A DNA stretch of 64,000 nucleotides, taken from Erythrobacter sp. BLCC-B19 (lineage in GTDB: Bacteria > Pseudomonadota > Alphaproteobacteria > Sphingomonadales > Sphingomonadaceae). How positions within the stretch are numbered: position 1 is the stretch's first letter; every line of letters starts with the position of its first letter. The translations under genes were made by a program, and so were the position numbers. Below are positions 52,029 through 61,115 of the stretch, in pieces. The notes below the pieces were generated by a model. It did not search any database and was not told the origin of the DNA. It worked only from the letters and a program-made list of their open reading frames with translations. The stretch lies in NCBI RefSeq assembly GCF_028621955.1, contig NZ_CP117516.1:642001-706000 (forward strand). Direction: 5' to 3'.

Positions 52029-52631
52029 CTACAACAATCCTGCCGCGACCAGCTGCGCCTCAAGGCTCACCGCATCGGTGAACAGATGCGCGTCCCACCC
52101 GCGCGCCCTCGCGGCGGCGATGTTGGCGGCGTTGTCGTCGGTGAAGAACAGCTGCTCAGCCCTACGCCCGCTGCGTTCCTCGACAATCTCGTAGATCCGC
52201 GCATCGGGCTTGGCGACCTTTTCGGTGCCCGAGACGATGATGTCTTCGAAGTGATCGAACACCGGCTGGGTCGGGCGGAACATCGCGAAGAACTCATCGC
52301 CGAAATTGGTCAGGCAGTAGAGCGGCACTCCCGCCGCCGCCAGTCGCTCGACCAACTCGTGCGAGCCCTCGACCGGGCCCGGCACCGTCTCGTTGAACCG
52401 CGTCGCATAGGCGCGGATGTGCGTCTCGTATTGCGGGTAAAGCGCGATTCGCTCGGGCACCATGTCGGCCAGCGCACGGCCGCGGTCATGCTCGAAGTGC
52501 CATTCCTCGGTGACCACGTTGGCAAGAAACCATTCCAGCTCCGCGCGATCATCGATCAGCTTTTCGAACAGCGCGCCGAGCTGCCAGTGGAACAGCACCC
52601 GCCCGATATCGAACACCACGGCCTTACGCAT
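52029..52631 (-). CDS. HAD-family hydrolase (YihX-like)
   Basis: 200-residue haloacid-dehalogenase-type phosphatase. The nucleophile is Asp8 in VVFDIGRVLFHW, motif II Thr lies in LYCLTNFGDEFF, motif III Lys lies in EKVAKPDARIYE, and motif IV acids lie in FTDDNAANIAAARARGWDAHLF. The Asp+2 residue is Gly, as in the YihX group with its DLGN/DIGR start. It may dephosphorylate a sugar or nucleotide; the substrate is unknown. rpmJ is 89 bases upstream on the same strand, isolated by a hairpin. Confidence 0.88.
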   Translation of the reverse strand: MRKAVVFDIGRVLFHWQLGALFEKLIDDRAELEWFLANVVTEEWHFEHDRGRALADMVPERIALYPQYETHIRAYATRFNETVPGPVEGSHELVERLAAAGVPLYCLTNFGDEFFAMFRPTQPVFDHFEDIIVSGTEKVAKPDARIYEIVEERSGRRAEQLFFTDDNAANIAAARARGWDAHLFTDAVSLEAQLVAAGLL

Positions 52632-52651
52632 TGCGGCAATCCCAAACGCTT

Positions 52652-52683
52652 GCGGCCCGCGCTCCGGTGAGGAGGCGGGCCGC
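52652..52683 (-). terminator. Probable terminator after rpmJ
   Basis: A 9-bp stem (GCGGCCCGC/GCGGGCCGC), with an inner CTCC/GGAG stem in the loop, followed on the minus strand by AAGCGTTT. The U-run is weak. Confidence 0.5.
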
Positions 52684-52720
52684 CAAATCCGTCAGCCGCC
52701 CATCGGGCAGCAGCGCCAAA

Positions 52721-52846
52721 TCAGCCCTGACGGGCCTTGAAGCGACGGTCGGTCTTGTTGATCACATAGGTGCGGCCGCGACGACGGATCACGCGGTTGT
52801 CGCGGTGACGGCCCTTGAGCGACTTGAGGCTGTTGACGATCTTCAT
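52721..52846 (-). CDS. rpmJ: 50S ribosomal protein L36
   Basis: 41 residues. The sequence starts [22 protein letters not shown] and ends RRFKARQG, the form of L36 without the zinc-binding cysteines. That cysteine-free, longer form is typical of many alphaproteobacteria. It is monocistronic, with its own upstream gap of about 105 bases. Confidence 0.95.
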   Translation of the reverse strand: MKIVNSLKSLKGRHRDNRVIRRRGRTYVINKTDRRFKARQG

Positions 52847-52951
52847 GGCGGTTTTCCAAACAAGAAGCGCGCCGGATCAGCCCCGACGCGCGGAAATTGA
52901 AGCGTGCCGTTAGCGACGCTGGCGGCTCAGGTCAATCCGAGTCTGGTCGGT

Positions 52952-53959
52952 TCACCCTCTCAGATCGCTCAATCTGCGCTCCCAGGCGAGGGCATGGGCG
53001 ATGATCGTGTCGAGATCGGCGTGCGCCGGCTCCCAGCCGAGCGTCGCCTTCAGCCGCCCAGGGTTCGAAATCAGCGAATCGGGATCGCCCGCGCGCCGCC
53101 CTTCGATGCGGCGGTCGAGCTTGCGATTCGTCACCCGGTCGACCGCGTCGAGCACCTCATTGACCGAGAACCCTCGGCCATAGCCGCAGTTCATTGTCAA
53201 CGAGCGCGCCGGATCGGCAATCAGCGCCTCCAGCGTCAGCACGTGCGCCGCCGCCAGATCGCTGACGTGGATGTAATCGCGCACCCCTGTGCCATCGGGC
53301 GTCGCGTAATCGGTGCCGAACACGCTCACCGATTCGCGCTTGCCGAGCGCTGCCTCGATCGCGACCTTGATGAGATGCGTCGCACCTGCGGTCGATTGCC
53401 CGCTGCGCGCCTTAGGATCGGCCCCCGCAACATTGAAATAGCGCAAGACGCCGAAGTTGAGCGGATGGGCGGCGGCGACATCGGCGAGCATCTGCTCGGT
53501 CATCAGCTTCGACCAGCCATAGGGATTGATCGGGCGCTGGGGTGTGTCCTCCGACACAGCGGCGACCTCGGGAATGCCATAAGTCGCTGCGGTCGAGGAG
53601 AAGATGAAATGCGCCACCCCCGCCTGCACCGCCGCCGCGATCAGCGCACGGCTTTTGGCGGTGTTGTTCTCGTAATACTTGAGCGGATTTTCGACGCTCT
53701 CGGGCACCACGATCGAACCGGCGAAATGCATGATCGCTTGCGTGCCCTGATCGGCAAAGATCCGCGCCAGCAGATCGGCATCGGCGATGTCGCCTTCATA
53801 CAGCGGCACGCCTTCCGGGATGGCGAAGCGGAAGCCGGTCGTCAGATTGTCGATCACCGCCACCGGCCAGCCGGCATCGACCAGCGCCAGCACCGCGTGG
53901 CTGCCGATATAGCCAGCACCGCCGGTGACCAGCACGGGACATTTGCGGTTCATGTTCAT
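52952..53959 (-). CDS. galE: UDP-glucose 4-epimerase
   Basis: 335-residue NAD-dependent epimerase of UDP-glucose and UDP-galactose, feeding polysaccharide synthesis. [14 protein letters not shown] near residues 13-26 is the NAD-binding loop. The active-site serine region is FSSTAATYG and the YxxxK motif is [23 protein letters not shown] and [10 protein letters not shown] are further extended-SDR marks specific to GalE. It is divergent from the DUF4136-type lipoprotein gene. Confidence 0.95.
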   Translation of the reverse strand: MNMNRKCPVLVTGGAGYIGSHAVLALVDAGWPVAVIDNLTTGFRFAIPEGVPLYEGDIADADLLARIFADQGTQAIMHFAGSIVVPESVENPLKYYENNTAKSRALIAAAVQAGVAHFIFSSTAATYGIPEVAAVSEDTPQRPINPYGWSKLMTEQMLADVAAAHPLNFGVLRYFNVAGADPKARSGQSTAGATHLIKVAIEAALGKRESVSVFGTDYATPDGTGVRDYIHVSDLAAAHVLTLEALIADPARSLTMNCGYGRGFSVNEVLDAVDRVTNRKLDRRIEGRRAGDPDSLISNPGRLKATLGWEPAHADLDTIIAHALAWERRLSDLRG

Positions 53960-54043
53960 GTGGGCTGACCTATCACCGATTCCGCTTAGAAAACATCAAG
54001 GCGCCGCCTTATAAGCGGCGATGGACGAAAGGAACCCCGCCCC

Positions 54044-54679
54044 ATGCCTTCCCCCCGCCTGCTTGCTCCGCTCGCCGCCGCATCTGCTCTGACCCTGTCG
54101 GCCTGCGCCTCCGCCCCCTACACCGGGCCGGTCGAGATCACCCGCTTTGTCGCCCCTTCCACAAGCGAGTTGGGCCAGGGCACCATCGCCATTGTCTTCC
54201 CCGACGAGGTGCGCAACGAAGCCGCCCGCAGCGCGGTTGCCGCATCGGTCACCGCCGAATTGACGCGGCTCGGCTACACCGTCGTCCCCGAAGGCACGCC
54301 CGCCAGCCAGACCGCGACAGTGCGCAGCACCCGCAACCCCATCGCCGCTGCCCCGGTCGACCGCCCCGGCCCGGTCAATGTCGGGATCGGCGGATCGACC
54401 GGCAGCTTCGGAAGCGGGCTCGGCCTCGGGGTCGGGATCAACCTTGGCGGCGGGCGCGAAGGCCCGGCCGCGCTGACCGAACTCTCGGTGCGCATCGCCC
54501 GCACGGGGGGCGAAACCCTGTGGGAAGGCCGCGCGCAGATCGCCACCGGCGTCAAATCGCCCTATTCTCAGGTCTCAACCAGCGCCCGCACGCTCGCCGC
54601 CGGGTTGTTCAAGGACTTCCCCGGTGGCAATGGCGAGGTCGTGACGATCTCAGCCAAGAAGCTTCAGGGAACCAAATGA
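54044..54679 (+). CDS. DUF4136-like lipoprotein
   Basis: 211 residues. The lipoprotein signal has lipobox LSAC (about Cys21). The mature protein begins [13 protein letters not shown], has a paired alpha/beta core ([18 protein letters not shown]), a glycine-rich loop (residues 108-140), and ends in [18 protein letters not shown]. It resembles the DUF4136 lipoprotein at 4989-5648 in order of elements. Function is unknown. The peptidase gene overlaps its stop as ATGA. Confidence 0.72.
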   Translation: MPSPRLLAPLAAASALTLSACASAPYTGPVEITRFVAPSTSELGQGTIAIVFPDEVRNEAARSAVAASVTAELTRLGYTVVPEGTPASQTATVRSTRNPIAAAPVDRPGPVNVGIGGSTGSFGSGLGLGVGINLGGGREGPAALTELSVRIARTGGETLWEGRAQIATGVKSPYSQVSTSARTLAAGLFKDFPGGNGEVVTISAKKLQGTK

Positions 54680-55815
54680 CCGCAATTTTCATCGACGCTG
54701 GCTTTGACAGCGGCAATATCGACGTGCTCGGAATCGCCGGGAACACCGCCCGGCTGGCGATCCGGCGCGACAACGCGTCCGAGTTCTTCCAGTGGTTCCA
54801 CTTCCGCGTCAGCGCGCCTGCGGGCGAGGAAGTGGTGCTGAAGCTGACCGGCCTTGGCGCGAGCGCCTATCCGGGTGGCTGGCCGGATTACGACGCCTGC
54901 GTCAGCGAAGACCGCGCCTATTGGGCGCGCGCGGCGAGCACCTATGACAAGGACGAGGACGGCGGCACGCTGACCGTGCGTTACCTCCCCGCATCGGGCG
55001 TGTTCTGGTGCGCCTATTTCGCGCCCTATTCGATGGAGCGGCACCACGATCTGATCGCCGAGGCGGCTTCCTCGGAGGGCGTGGATTACGTGCGGCTCGG
55101 CACCACATTGGATGGCCAACCGATCGACTGTCTGGAGATGGGCGAAGGCGATACGCAGGTCTGGCTCTATGCCCGCCAGCATCCGGGCGAGACACAGGCG
55201 GAGTGGTGGATGGAGGGCGCATTGGAATGCCTGACCGATCCCGCCGATCCGGTCGCGCGGGCGCTGCGCAAGAAGTGTCGCCTGCATATCGTGCCGAATT
55301 GCAACCCCGATGGTTCGCGGCGCGGGCATCTACGAACCAATGCGGTTGGCACCAACCTCAACCGCGAATGGGCCGATCCCACCCCCGAACGCTCGCCCGA
55401 AGTGCTCGCGATCCGTAACCGGATGGACGAAACCGGGGTCGATTTCGCGATGGACGTCCACGCCGACGAGGCGATTCCGGCGGTGTTCCTTGCCGGGTTC
55501 GAGGGCATTCCTTCGTGGAAGGAAGAACAGGGCGAGGGCTTCTACCGCTATCAGGCGATCCTCGACCGCCGCACGCCCGATTTCCAGACGAAGCTCGGCT
55601 ATCCCAAGGCCTCACCGGGCCGCGCGAACCTCACCATGAGCACCAACCAGCTCGCCGAACGCTTCGGCGCGGTCGCGATGACGCTGGAGATGCCCTACAA
55701 GGATCTCGCGGACTTCCCCGAGCCCGAACAGGGCTGGAGCCCGGAACGCTGCAAGCTGCTGGGCCGTGAGTGCCTCGCGGCTCTGGTGGAGTGGCTGGAG
55801 GCCAAAGGCGCCTGA
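54676..55815 (+). CDS. Cytosolic-carboxypeptidase-like M14 peptidase (CCP family)
   Basis: 379 residues, no signal. The N-terminal beta domain ([21 protein letters not shown], then [13 protein letters not shown]) is the hallmark of the CCP group, to which eukaryotic tubulin deglutamylases belong. The catalytic domain has zinc ligands in [16 protein letters not shown] (HxxE) and DVHADE, the NPDGSRRGH and NLNREWADP segments, and the glutamate in MTLEMPYKD. It may remove acidic C-terminal residues; bacterial substrates are unknown. Coupled by ATGA to the preceding lipoprotein gene. The upstream in-frame extension is rejected because it overlaps that gene. Confidence 0.92.
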   Translation: MTAIFIDAGFDSGNIDVLGIAGNTARLAIRRDNASEFFQWFHFRVSAPAGEEVVLKLTGLGASAYPGGWPDYDACVSEDRAYWARAASTYDKDEDGGTLTVRYLPASGVFWCAYFAPYSMERHHDLIAEAASSEGVDYVRLGTTLDGQPIDCLEMGEGDTQVWLYARQHPGETQAEWWMEGALECLTDPADPVARALRKKCRLHIVPNCNPDGSRRGHLRTNAVGTNLNREWADPTPERSPEVLAIRNRMDETGVDFAMDVHADEAIPAVFLAGFEGIPSWKEEQGEGFYRYQAILDRRTPDFQTKLGYPKASPGRANLTMSTNQLAERFGAVAMTLEMPYKDLADFPEPEQGWSPERCKLLGRECLAALVEWLEAKGA

Positions 55816-55837
55816 GCGCCCCGCCTGACCCAGATGC

Positions 55838-56263
55838 CTAGCCGAGGTGCGCGGGCCCGAAGGCGTGCGGCAGCAGGGCTGACAGCGTCACCCGCCGCAC
55901 GTCGTCCTTGCTGACGCACAGCACCAGCGGGTCGGTCGCGCCAAGGGCCGCGACTTCGTTCAGCACCTGACGGCAGCGGCCGCAGGGGGTGATCGGCTCG
56001 CGGTCGGCCTTGAGGCCCACCACCGCAACGGCGACCAATCCGCCGCGCCGCCCTTCGCCCATCGCCTTGGCGATCGCGACCGTCTCTGCACACAGGGCAA
56101 GGCCGTAGCTGGCGTTCTCGACATTGCAGCCGGTGATCACCGCGCCGTCATCGAACAGCAGCGCCGCGCCCACGGGGTAGTCGGAATAGGGCGCGTAGGC
56201 GTTTTCGGCCGCAGAATAGGCGGCAGCGATCAGTGCCGTTTCTTGCGCGTCCGAAAGGCTCAT
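55838..56263 (-). CDS. cdd: Cytidine deaminase
   Basis: 141-residue pyrimidine-salvage enzyme converting cytidine and deoxycytidine to uridines. Zinc ligands are in CAETVAI (catalytic Glu) and PCGRCRQVL. The N-terminal YSDYPVGAALLFDDG and GCNVENASYGLALC are typical. The ATG overlaps the GH25-like gene's stop as ATGA, so the two are coupled despite unrelated functions. It lies head-on to the M14 gene. Confidence 0.95.
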   Translation of the reverse strand: MSLSDAQETALIAAAYSAAENAYAPYSDYPVGAALLFDDGAVITGCNVENASYGLALCAETVAIAKAMGEGRRGGLVAVAVVGLKADREPITPCGRCRQVLNEVAALGATDPLVLCVSKDDVRRVTLSALLPHAFGPAHLG

Positions 56264-56982
56264 TTCTGCACCACCACCCATTCGACCGGCTCCGCGCTCG
56301 CCTCGGTCACACGCGCCGAGTTGGCGCTCCATAGCAGCCACGGGCGGCCCGCATAGTCCGGCCGCGCCCGATCCCGCGCCAGCCACAGGTCGCGGGCGAG
56401 CGCATTGGCGGTGTTGTGCCGCGCCTGAAACGCGGGCGACAATTTGAGGATCGCAGGCTTGCCGGCGTGAATCTCGATCTGGTTGATCAGCGTCATCAGC
56501 TCGCTTTCCGCCGCGGCATCGCTGACCTTGGGGTCGCACCCGTCCGCCAGCCGGGCGAGGCTGATCGCGGGCGGCAGCAGCTTGGCATCGCGCGGCACCA
56601 TCTGCGCGAACATCCCGCTCTGCGCGTCGGCCCCGGCGCAGGGGTCGAAATCGAGCACCACGCCGACCTGCAAGCCCGCCGCGCGCGCTGCGGCGAAGCG
56701 ATCGGCAAACCCGCCAGGTGCGCCCGGCGCCGGGCCGCCCACCAGCGGCAGATAGACAAACCGCGCACCGATCGCTTTCAGGGTCGCAAAACGCACCTCG
56801 CCCCCGCCCGCGGGCACCAGCGCGCCCTGTTCGGGATAGGCGGCCTCGTCCGGGTGCCAGCTGCGCATATCCCACCACAGCCAGGCGGCAAAGGCGAGGC
56901 CCACCAGCACCACCACCGCCGCCAGCCGCAGCAACCAGCGCCGCGACGCCCGGCGCGCCCCCGACTTGCGCCCGCGTGCCAT
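56260..56982 (-). CDS. GH25-like (lysozyme-fold) protein with degenerate active site
   Basis: 240 residues. A basic N-terminus precedes a membrane anchor (about residues 18-36). The rest resembles GH25 muramidases, with FATLKAIGARFVYLPL, a GVVLDFDPC strand, and LINQIEIHAGKPAILKLSP. Where the family normally has a D-x-E catalytic motif (PAxDxE), the sequence reads PPAISLAR, so both catalytic acids appear lost. It may be a peptidoglycan-binding protein rather than an enzyme. Coupled to cdd. Confidence 0.7.
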   Translation of the reverse strand: MARGRKSGARRASRRWLLRLAAVVVLVGLAFAAWLWWDMRSWHPDEAAYPEQGALVPAGGGEVRFATLKAIGARFVYLPLVGGPAPGAPGGFADRFAAARAAGLQVGVVLDFDPCAGADAQSGMFAQMVPRDAKLLPPAISLARLADGCDPKVSDAAAESELMTLINQIEIHAGKPAILKLSPAFQARHNTANALARDLWLARDRARPDYAGRPWLLWSANSARVTEASAEPVEWVVVQK

Positions 56983-56985
56983 GCC

Positions 56986-57519
56986 TCAGCCCTTGATGTG
57001 GAGCACGCAGATCAGCGTGAACAGCCGCCGCGCGGTGGCGAAATCGGTATCGACCTTGCCTTCCAGCCGCTCCAGCAGCAGTTCCGCCGCATTGTTGTGG
57101 ATGCCGCGCCGTGCCATGTCGATCGTCTCGATCTCGGCCGGGGTCGCCTTGCGGATCGCCTGATAATAGCTGTCACAGATCGCGAAATACTCGCGGATCG
57201 GACGCCGAAAACGCGCCATGCCGATCAGCAGCGTCTCCAGCAGCTGGCCGTCGGTGCCCGATATATCCATCACCAGCCGCCCGTCGGTGACAGACAGGTG
57301 CAGGTGATAGGGCCCCGGCGCCCCGCGCTCGGCGCTGCGCAGCGGCTTGAAGGTGTTTTCCTCGATCAGGTCATAGATCGCAACGCGGCGTTCCTGCTCG
57401 ACATCGGCATTGCGCCACAGGATCGTCGCCTCATCGAGGGTGACCTGGGCAATGCGCTGCGCACCCGCAGCACCGGGCGCGGGAGAAGGCGGCAGGGAAT
57501 CGGGCGGCGTGTCGGCCAT
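56986..57519 (-). CDS. UPF0262 family protein
   Basis: 177 residues. The family core starts at IAQVTLDEATILWRNADVEQERRVAIYDLIEEN near residue 22 and runs to RRGIHNNAAELLLERLEGKVDTDFATARRLFTLICVLHIKG at the end. It is very similar to Caulobacter UPF0262 members, and the family is largely confined to alphaproteobacteria. The molecular function is unknown. It starts 137 bases from divergent dnaB and is followed three bases later by the GH25-like gene. Confidence 0.92.
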   Translation of the reverse strand: MADTPPDSLPPSPAPGAAGAQRIAQVTLDEATILWRNADVEQERRVAIYDLIEENTFKPLRSAERGAPGPYHLHLSVTDGRLVMDISGTDGQLLETLLIGMARFRRPIREYFAICDSYYQAIRKATPAEIETIDMARRGIHNNAAELLLERLEGKVDTDFATARRLFTLICVLHIKG

Positions 57520-57579
57520 GATGTGCTGCCTTCGCAGATGCAGGGCACGCACTTCAAGCACTTCAACACGCTCTCCCCA

Positions 57580-57588
57580 CTATCCACA
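57580..57588 (+). promoter_or_regulatory. DnaA-box-like site in the dnaB / UPF0262 divergent promoter region
   Basis: CTATCCACA differs from TTATCCACA at one position. It lies in a short gap, 69 bases ahead of dnaB, near an AT-rich AAATAAATATTG stretch that may include a -10. Confidence 0.45.
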
Positions 57589-57656
57589 GCGTGAGAAATA
57601 AATATTGCTGCCTTTCGGCCTTGCACTGAGCCCCTGCCGAAGCGCATCAGGCCGCC

Positions 57657-59177
57657 ATGGCCGAACCCGAAAAAGTGACTCCGATCAAACCGCAAGCCGC
57701 CGAGGGCGACGTGGTGGCACGCAAGCTGCCCGCCAATCTCGAGGCCGAGGCCGCGTTTCTGGGGGCGGTGCTGATCGACAACCGGGTGCTGGAGGAATTG
57801 CAGGTGCCGATTCGGCCCGAGCACTTCTTCGAGCCGCTGCACGAACGAATCTACATCCGCATCCTCGCGTTGCTGGAACGCAACGCCACCGCCTCGCCCG
57901 TCACGCTGCGCCCCTATTTCGAAGCGGACGAGGCGCTGCGCGAGCTGGGCGGCACGTCCTATCTCGCCCAATTGACCGCCAGCGGCGCAGGCCTGCTCGC
58001 CCCGCGGGAACTGGCGCAGCAGATTTACGACCTTGCCCTGCTGCGCGAGCTGGTGAGCGTGGGCCGCGGGCTGGTCGAGGGCGCGCTCGACACCTCGCAA
58101 GACACCTCGCCGATGGATCGCATCGCGCAGGCCGAGGCCGATCTGTTCAAGGTCGCCGAGGGCGCAGCGACAGGCCGCGAGGCATCGACCTTCCGCGAAG
58201 CGGCGATGCACGCGATCAAGCTCGCCGAAGCGGCGATGAATTCGGGCGGCGGCCTGTCGGGCAAGACCACCGGGCTTGCCACGATCGACCAGAAGACCTC
58301 GGGCCTCCACAATTCCGACCTCATCATCCTCGCCGGGCGTCCGGGGATGGGCAAGACCTCGCTGGCCACCAACATCGCCTTCAACTGCGCCGAGAAACAC
58401 CTCGAATGGCAACGTGACGGAGGCGAGTTCAACTATGGCGCGCCGGTCGCCTTCTTCAGCCTCGAAATGAGCGCCGACCAGCTGGCGACGCGTATCCTCG
58501 CCGAACAGGCCGAGATTTCCTCGGAAGCGCTGCGCAGCGGTAAACTCAGCCGCGAAGACTTCCAGAAGCTGTCCTACGCCAGCCAGCGGCTTGCCGAACT
58601 GCCGCTTTATATCGACGATACGCCTGCGCTCACCATCGCCGCGCTGCGCACCCGCGCGCGGCGGATGAAGCGGCGGCATGACATCGGCCTCATCATCGTC
58701 GACTACCTGCAGCTGCTGCAAGGTTCGGGCCGCGCCAACGACAACCGCGTGAACGAAATCTCCGAGATCAGCCGAGGCCTCAAGACGCTGGCGAAGGAAT
58801 TGCAGGTTCCGGTGATCGCCCTGTCGCAGCTCAGCCGCGCGGTCGAAAGCCGCGAGGACAAGCGGCCGCAGCTGTCAGACCTGCGCGAGTCCGGCTCGAT
58901 CGAGCAGGACGCGGACATGGTGTGGTTCATCTTCCGCGGCGATTATTACCACCTGCTGGTCAAGCCCGACACGCCCGACGCGAGCAGCCCGCCGGACGTG
59001 CAGGAGAAATATCGCCTGTGGGAAGAGAAGTTCGAAGGCCTCGTGGGCCGCGCGACGCTGATCGTGGCGAAGCAGCGCCACGGCTCGACCGGCAACGTGC
59101 CGCTCCACTTCCAGAGCGACATCACCAAGTTCACTTCGCCCAATTACAAGGACTATTCGGATTACGGGTACGAGTAG
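57657..59177 (+). CDS. dnaB: Replicative DNA helicase DnaB
   Basis: 506-residue hexameric helicase of the replication fork. The N-terminal domain (LPANLEAEAAFLGAVLIDNRVLEEL) is followed by the RecA-like motor: Walker A AGRPGMGKTSLATNIAFN near residue 224, FFSLEMSADQLATRILAE, Walker B LIIVDYLQLLQG, and IALSQLSRAVESREDKRPQLSDLRESGSIEQDADMV. The C-terminal AKQRHGSTGNVPLHF is also conserved. The N-terminus carries a slightly long acidic/basic lead. It is divergent from the UPF0262 gene. Confidence 0.97.
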   Translation: MAEPEKVTPIKPQAAEGDVVARKLPANLEAEAAFLGAVLIDNRVLEELQVPIRPEHFFEPLHERIYIRILALLERNATASPVTLRPYFEADEALRELGGTSYLAQLTASGAGLLAPRELAQQIYDLALLRELVSVGRGLVEGALDTSQDTSPMDRIAQAEADLFKVAEGAATGREASTFREAAMHAIKLAEAAMNSGGGLSGKTTGLATIDQKTSGLHNSDLIILAGRPGMGKTSLATNIAFNCAEKHLEWQRDGGEFNYGAPVAFFSLEMSADQLATRILAEQAEISSEALRSGKLSREDFQKLSYASQRLAELPLYIDDTPALTIAALRTRARRMKRRHDIGLIIVDYLQLLQGSGRANDNRVNEISEISRGLKTLAKELQVPVIALSQLSRAVESREDKRPQLSDLRESGSIEQDADMVWFIFRGDYYHLLVKPDTPDASSPPDVQEKYRLWEEKFEGLVGRATLIVAKQRHGSTGNVPLHFQSDITKFTSPNYKDYSDYGYE

Positions 59178-59186
59178 CCGGCGGGC

Positions 59187-59747
59187 CTAATTCCTGAGGC
59201 CGTCAAGGTGATCGCTCATGTCGCGGTCATGCTTCAGCGCGAGATCGCGGAAGGCGGCGGCGACGGTGTTGATCTCGGTCTTTCCGGCACAGCTATGCTG
59301 GCTCGCTTCCATGCGCTGTCCGCCTGCGGCCGTCTCGATCCGCAGGTTCGCCCCGTCCATGCAGATCCGGTTGTCCGAACCATAATAGGGCAGCGCCGCG
59401 AGGCGTTGCAGCGCGGCCTGATCTACCAGACGCGCGATCGTCTCGGCCTCGCCGGCGGAAATCTCGACTTCCTTGCGCCGCGTCTCCATCGCCCCGTCGG
59501 CGGTCCGGTGATAACCGGCCATCGCCATCCGCCAGCCGCCTTTGTAACGGAAGATGATCACCTGCTGGGCCGCAGGGAACGGCGTCAGGCTGGCGCTGAA
59601 GGTTGCGGCATAGGCGGGCGCACCTTCCAGCCAATCATCGCACACGCCAAGGGTGAAGCCATTGCCTGATCGCGGCTCAGCCGGGCACGGGGCGGGAAGG
59701 ACTGCGGGGCTCGTCATCAACAGGCTGGCGATCAGGCTGGCGATCAT
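59187..59747 (-). CDS. Secreted protein of unknown function
   Basis: 186 residues with a likely signal peptide (IASLIASLLMTSPAVLP, about 17 residues). The mature part has four or more cysteines (PCPAE, VCDDW, RICMDG, HSCAG) and a central beta-rich part (QVIIFRYKGGWRMAMAGYHR). I do not recognise a family. It converges on dnaB with a nine-base gap and is followed upstream by a 130-base region before the GGDEF gene. Confidence 0.65.
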   Translation of the reverse strand: MIASLIASLLMTSPAVLPAPCPAEPRSGNGFTLGVCDDWLEGAPAYAATFSASLTPFPAAQQVIIFRYKGGWRMAMAGYHRTADGAMETRRKEVEISAGEAETIARLVDQAALQRLAALPYYGSDNRICMDGANLRIETAAGGQRMEASQHSCAGKTEINTVAAAFRDLALKHDRDMSDHLDGLRN

Positions 59748-59877
59748 GACTTGCTCCCTTTTGAATGTGCGTCGTGCGACCGATCATCGCAGACAGCCCG
59801 CTGCCAAACAACGATAATTTCTTGCCGGAGCGACAGGCTGAAGCACCGGAGACCGCTTGGAAGACCGGTTCGTAGCC

Positions 59878-61023
59878 TCAGGCGCTCAACGCGCTCTGTT
59901 CCACTGTATGCCGGGATCCGCCTGCCTCGGCCTTGGCCTGATAGAGCGCGCGGTCGGCGTGTTGGAACAGGGCTTCGGCATCCGCGCCGTCGGCGGGCCA
60001 TTGCGCCACGCCCACGCTCGCGCCGACATGGACCGGCACGCCCTCGATCATGTGCGGCCGCACCAGTGCGATCAGCAGGCGCTCGGCCAGCGGGGCATCG
60101 CAGAGCGGCGAGTGCGGCGGGATCAGCACCGCGAATTCATCGCCCCCCTGGCGCACCACGAGGCCATCCTCCCCGATGCATCCGTGCAGCCGCTCGGCCA
60201 CGCTGCACAGCAGCTTGTCGCCGAAGGCATGGCCATAGCGGTCGTTGACGGGCTTGAACCCGTCGAGATCGAGCAGCGCGAGTTTGAACCCCGACGCATC
60301 TGTCCCCTTGCGCAGCAGACCGGCGATCCGCCCGTCGAGCGCGCGGCGGTTGGCAAGGCCGGTGAGCGGATCGGTATGCGCAAGGTCGCGCGTCTGGTGC
60401 TGCAATTGCAGCAGGTCGACCAGCATCGCATGGCCTTGCAGGATGAACCGCACGAGGATCAGCGTGGCGAGCAGCAGGCTGGTCGCAGCAGCCACCTCCG
60501 CCGGGCGCCCGGACAGCAGCATCAGCGCCGCAATCGGCACCACCCCGATCACCAGATTGAGGATCGCGGCGAAACGGATCGAGGACAGGCAATAGGCGGT
60601 CGCCAGCGATCCCATCGCGATGATCATGGCGAAGGCGGCATGGGTTTCGGGCGGGGAGGCGAACCAGTTGATCACCGCCCACGTGCTGCACATCACCCCC
60701 ACCCAGCCCGAAACGCTGGCGGTCTTGCCCACCATCAACTGCGCGCGGCGCAGGCTCAGGTGGCGGCGACGGCTGATCCGGTTCTCGATCAGGCCAAGCA
60801 CGCACAGCACGGCGAGCAGCGCGGGCATCCCGTATCGGATCCCCCAGTGAAGATCGGCCGCCCCCGCCCAGGCCGCCGTCGGCGTGGTGGCGAGCAGCAT
60901 CAGATACATGACGGTGCTCTGGGTCTCGACCCGCCGGGCGCGCAGCACGGTGAAGTCGTCGCGGATCGCCTCCGGGATCGGCGGCATGATCCGCTGGCGC
61001 AGGCTGGCGATGTCCCCTCTCAT
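59878..61023 (-). CDS. Membrane-bound diguanylate cyclase (GGDEF domain)
   Basis: 381 residues. About six hydrophobic segments between residues 35 and 190 form a membrane sensor of unknown type. The GGDEF domain follows: HTDPLTGLANRRALDGRI, LLDLDGFKPVNDRYGHAFGD and the catalytic RQGGDEFAVLIP. The A-site looks complete, so synthesis of cyclic di-GMP is expected. No product-inhibition RxxD motif is seen where expected. No EAL domain is present. It adjoins a polysaccharide export cluster, a common target of c-di-GMP. Start at MRGDIASL; an upstream TTG would add 19 unconserved residues. Confidence 0.9.
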   Translation of the reverse strand: MRGDIASLRQRIMPPIPEAIRDDFTVLRARRVETQSTVMYLMLLATTPTAAWAGAADLHWGIRYGMPALLAVLCVLGLIENRISRRRHLSLRRAQLMVGKTASVSGWVGVMCSTWAVINWFASPPETHAAFAMIIAMGSLATAYCLSSIRFAAILNLVIGVVPIAALMLLSGRPAEVAAATSLLLATLILVRFILQGHAMLVDLLQLQHQTRDLAHTDPLTGLANRRALDGRIAGLLRKGTDASGFKLALLDLDGFKPVNDRYGHAFGDKLLCSVAERLHGCIGEDGLVVRQGGDEFAVLIPPHSPLCDAPLAERLLIALVRPHMIEGVPVHVGASVGVAQWPADGADAEALFQHADRALYQAKAEAGGSRHTVEQSALSA

Positions 61024-61115
61024 TCCCGAGGGGGTAAATCGCTGTGGTAAAATCCGGGTTAACCGCAAGGGAGCCGGCAAGCTAACGGCAAGAAATGGCG
61101 CGCCTCGCCCTGCGG
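61024..61115. other. Gap between the export-protein stop and the GGDEF gene
   Basis: 92 bases on the same strand, including possible GGDEF-gene promoter elements (GGTTAACCCGG and TTTACC). Nothing convincing could be assigned. Confidence 0.3.
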
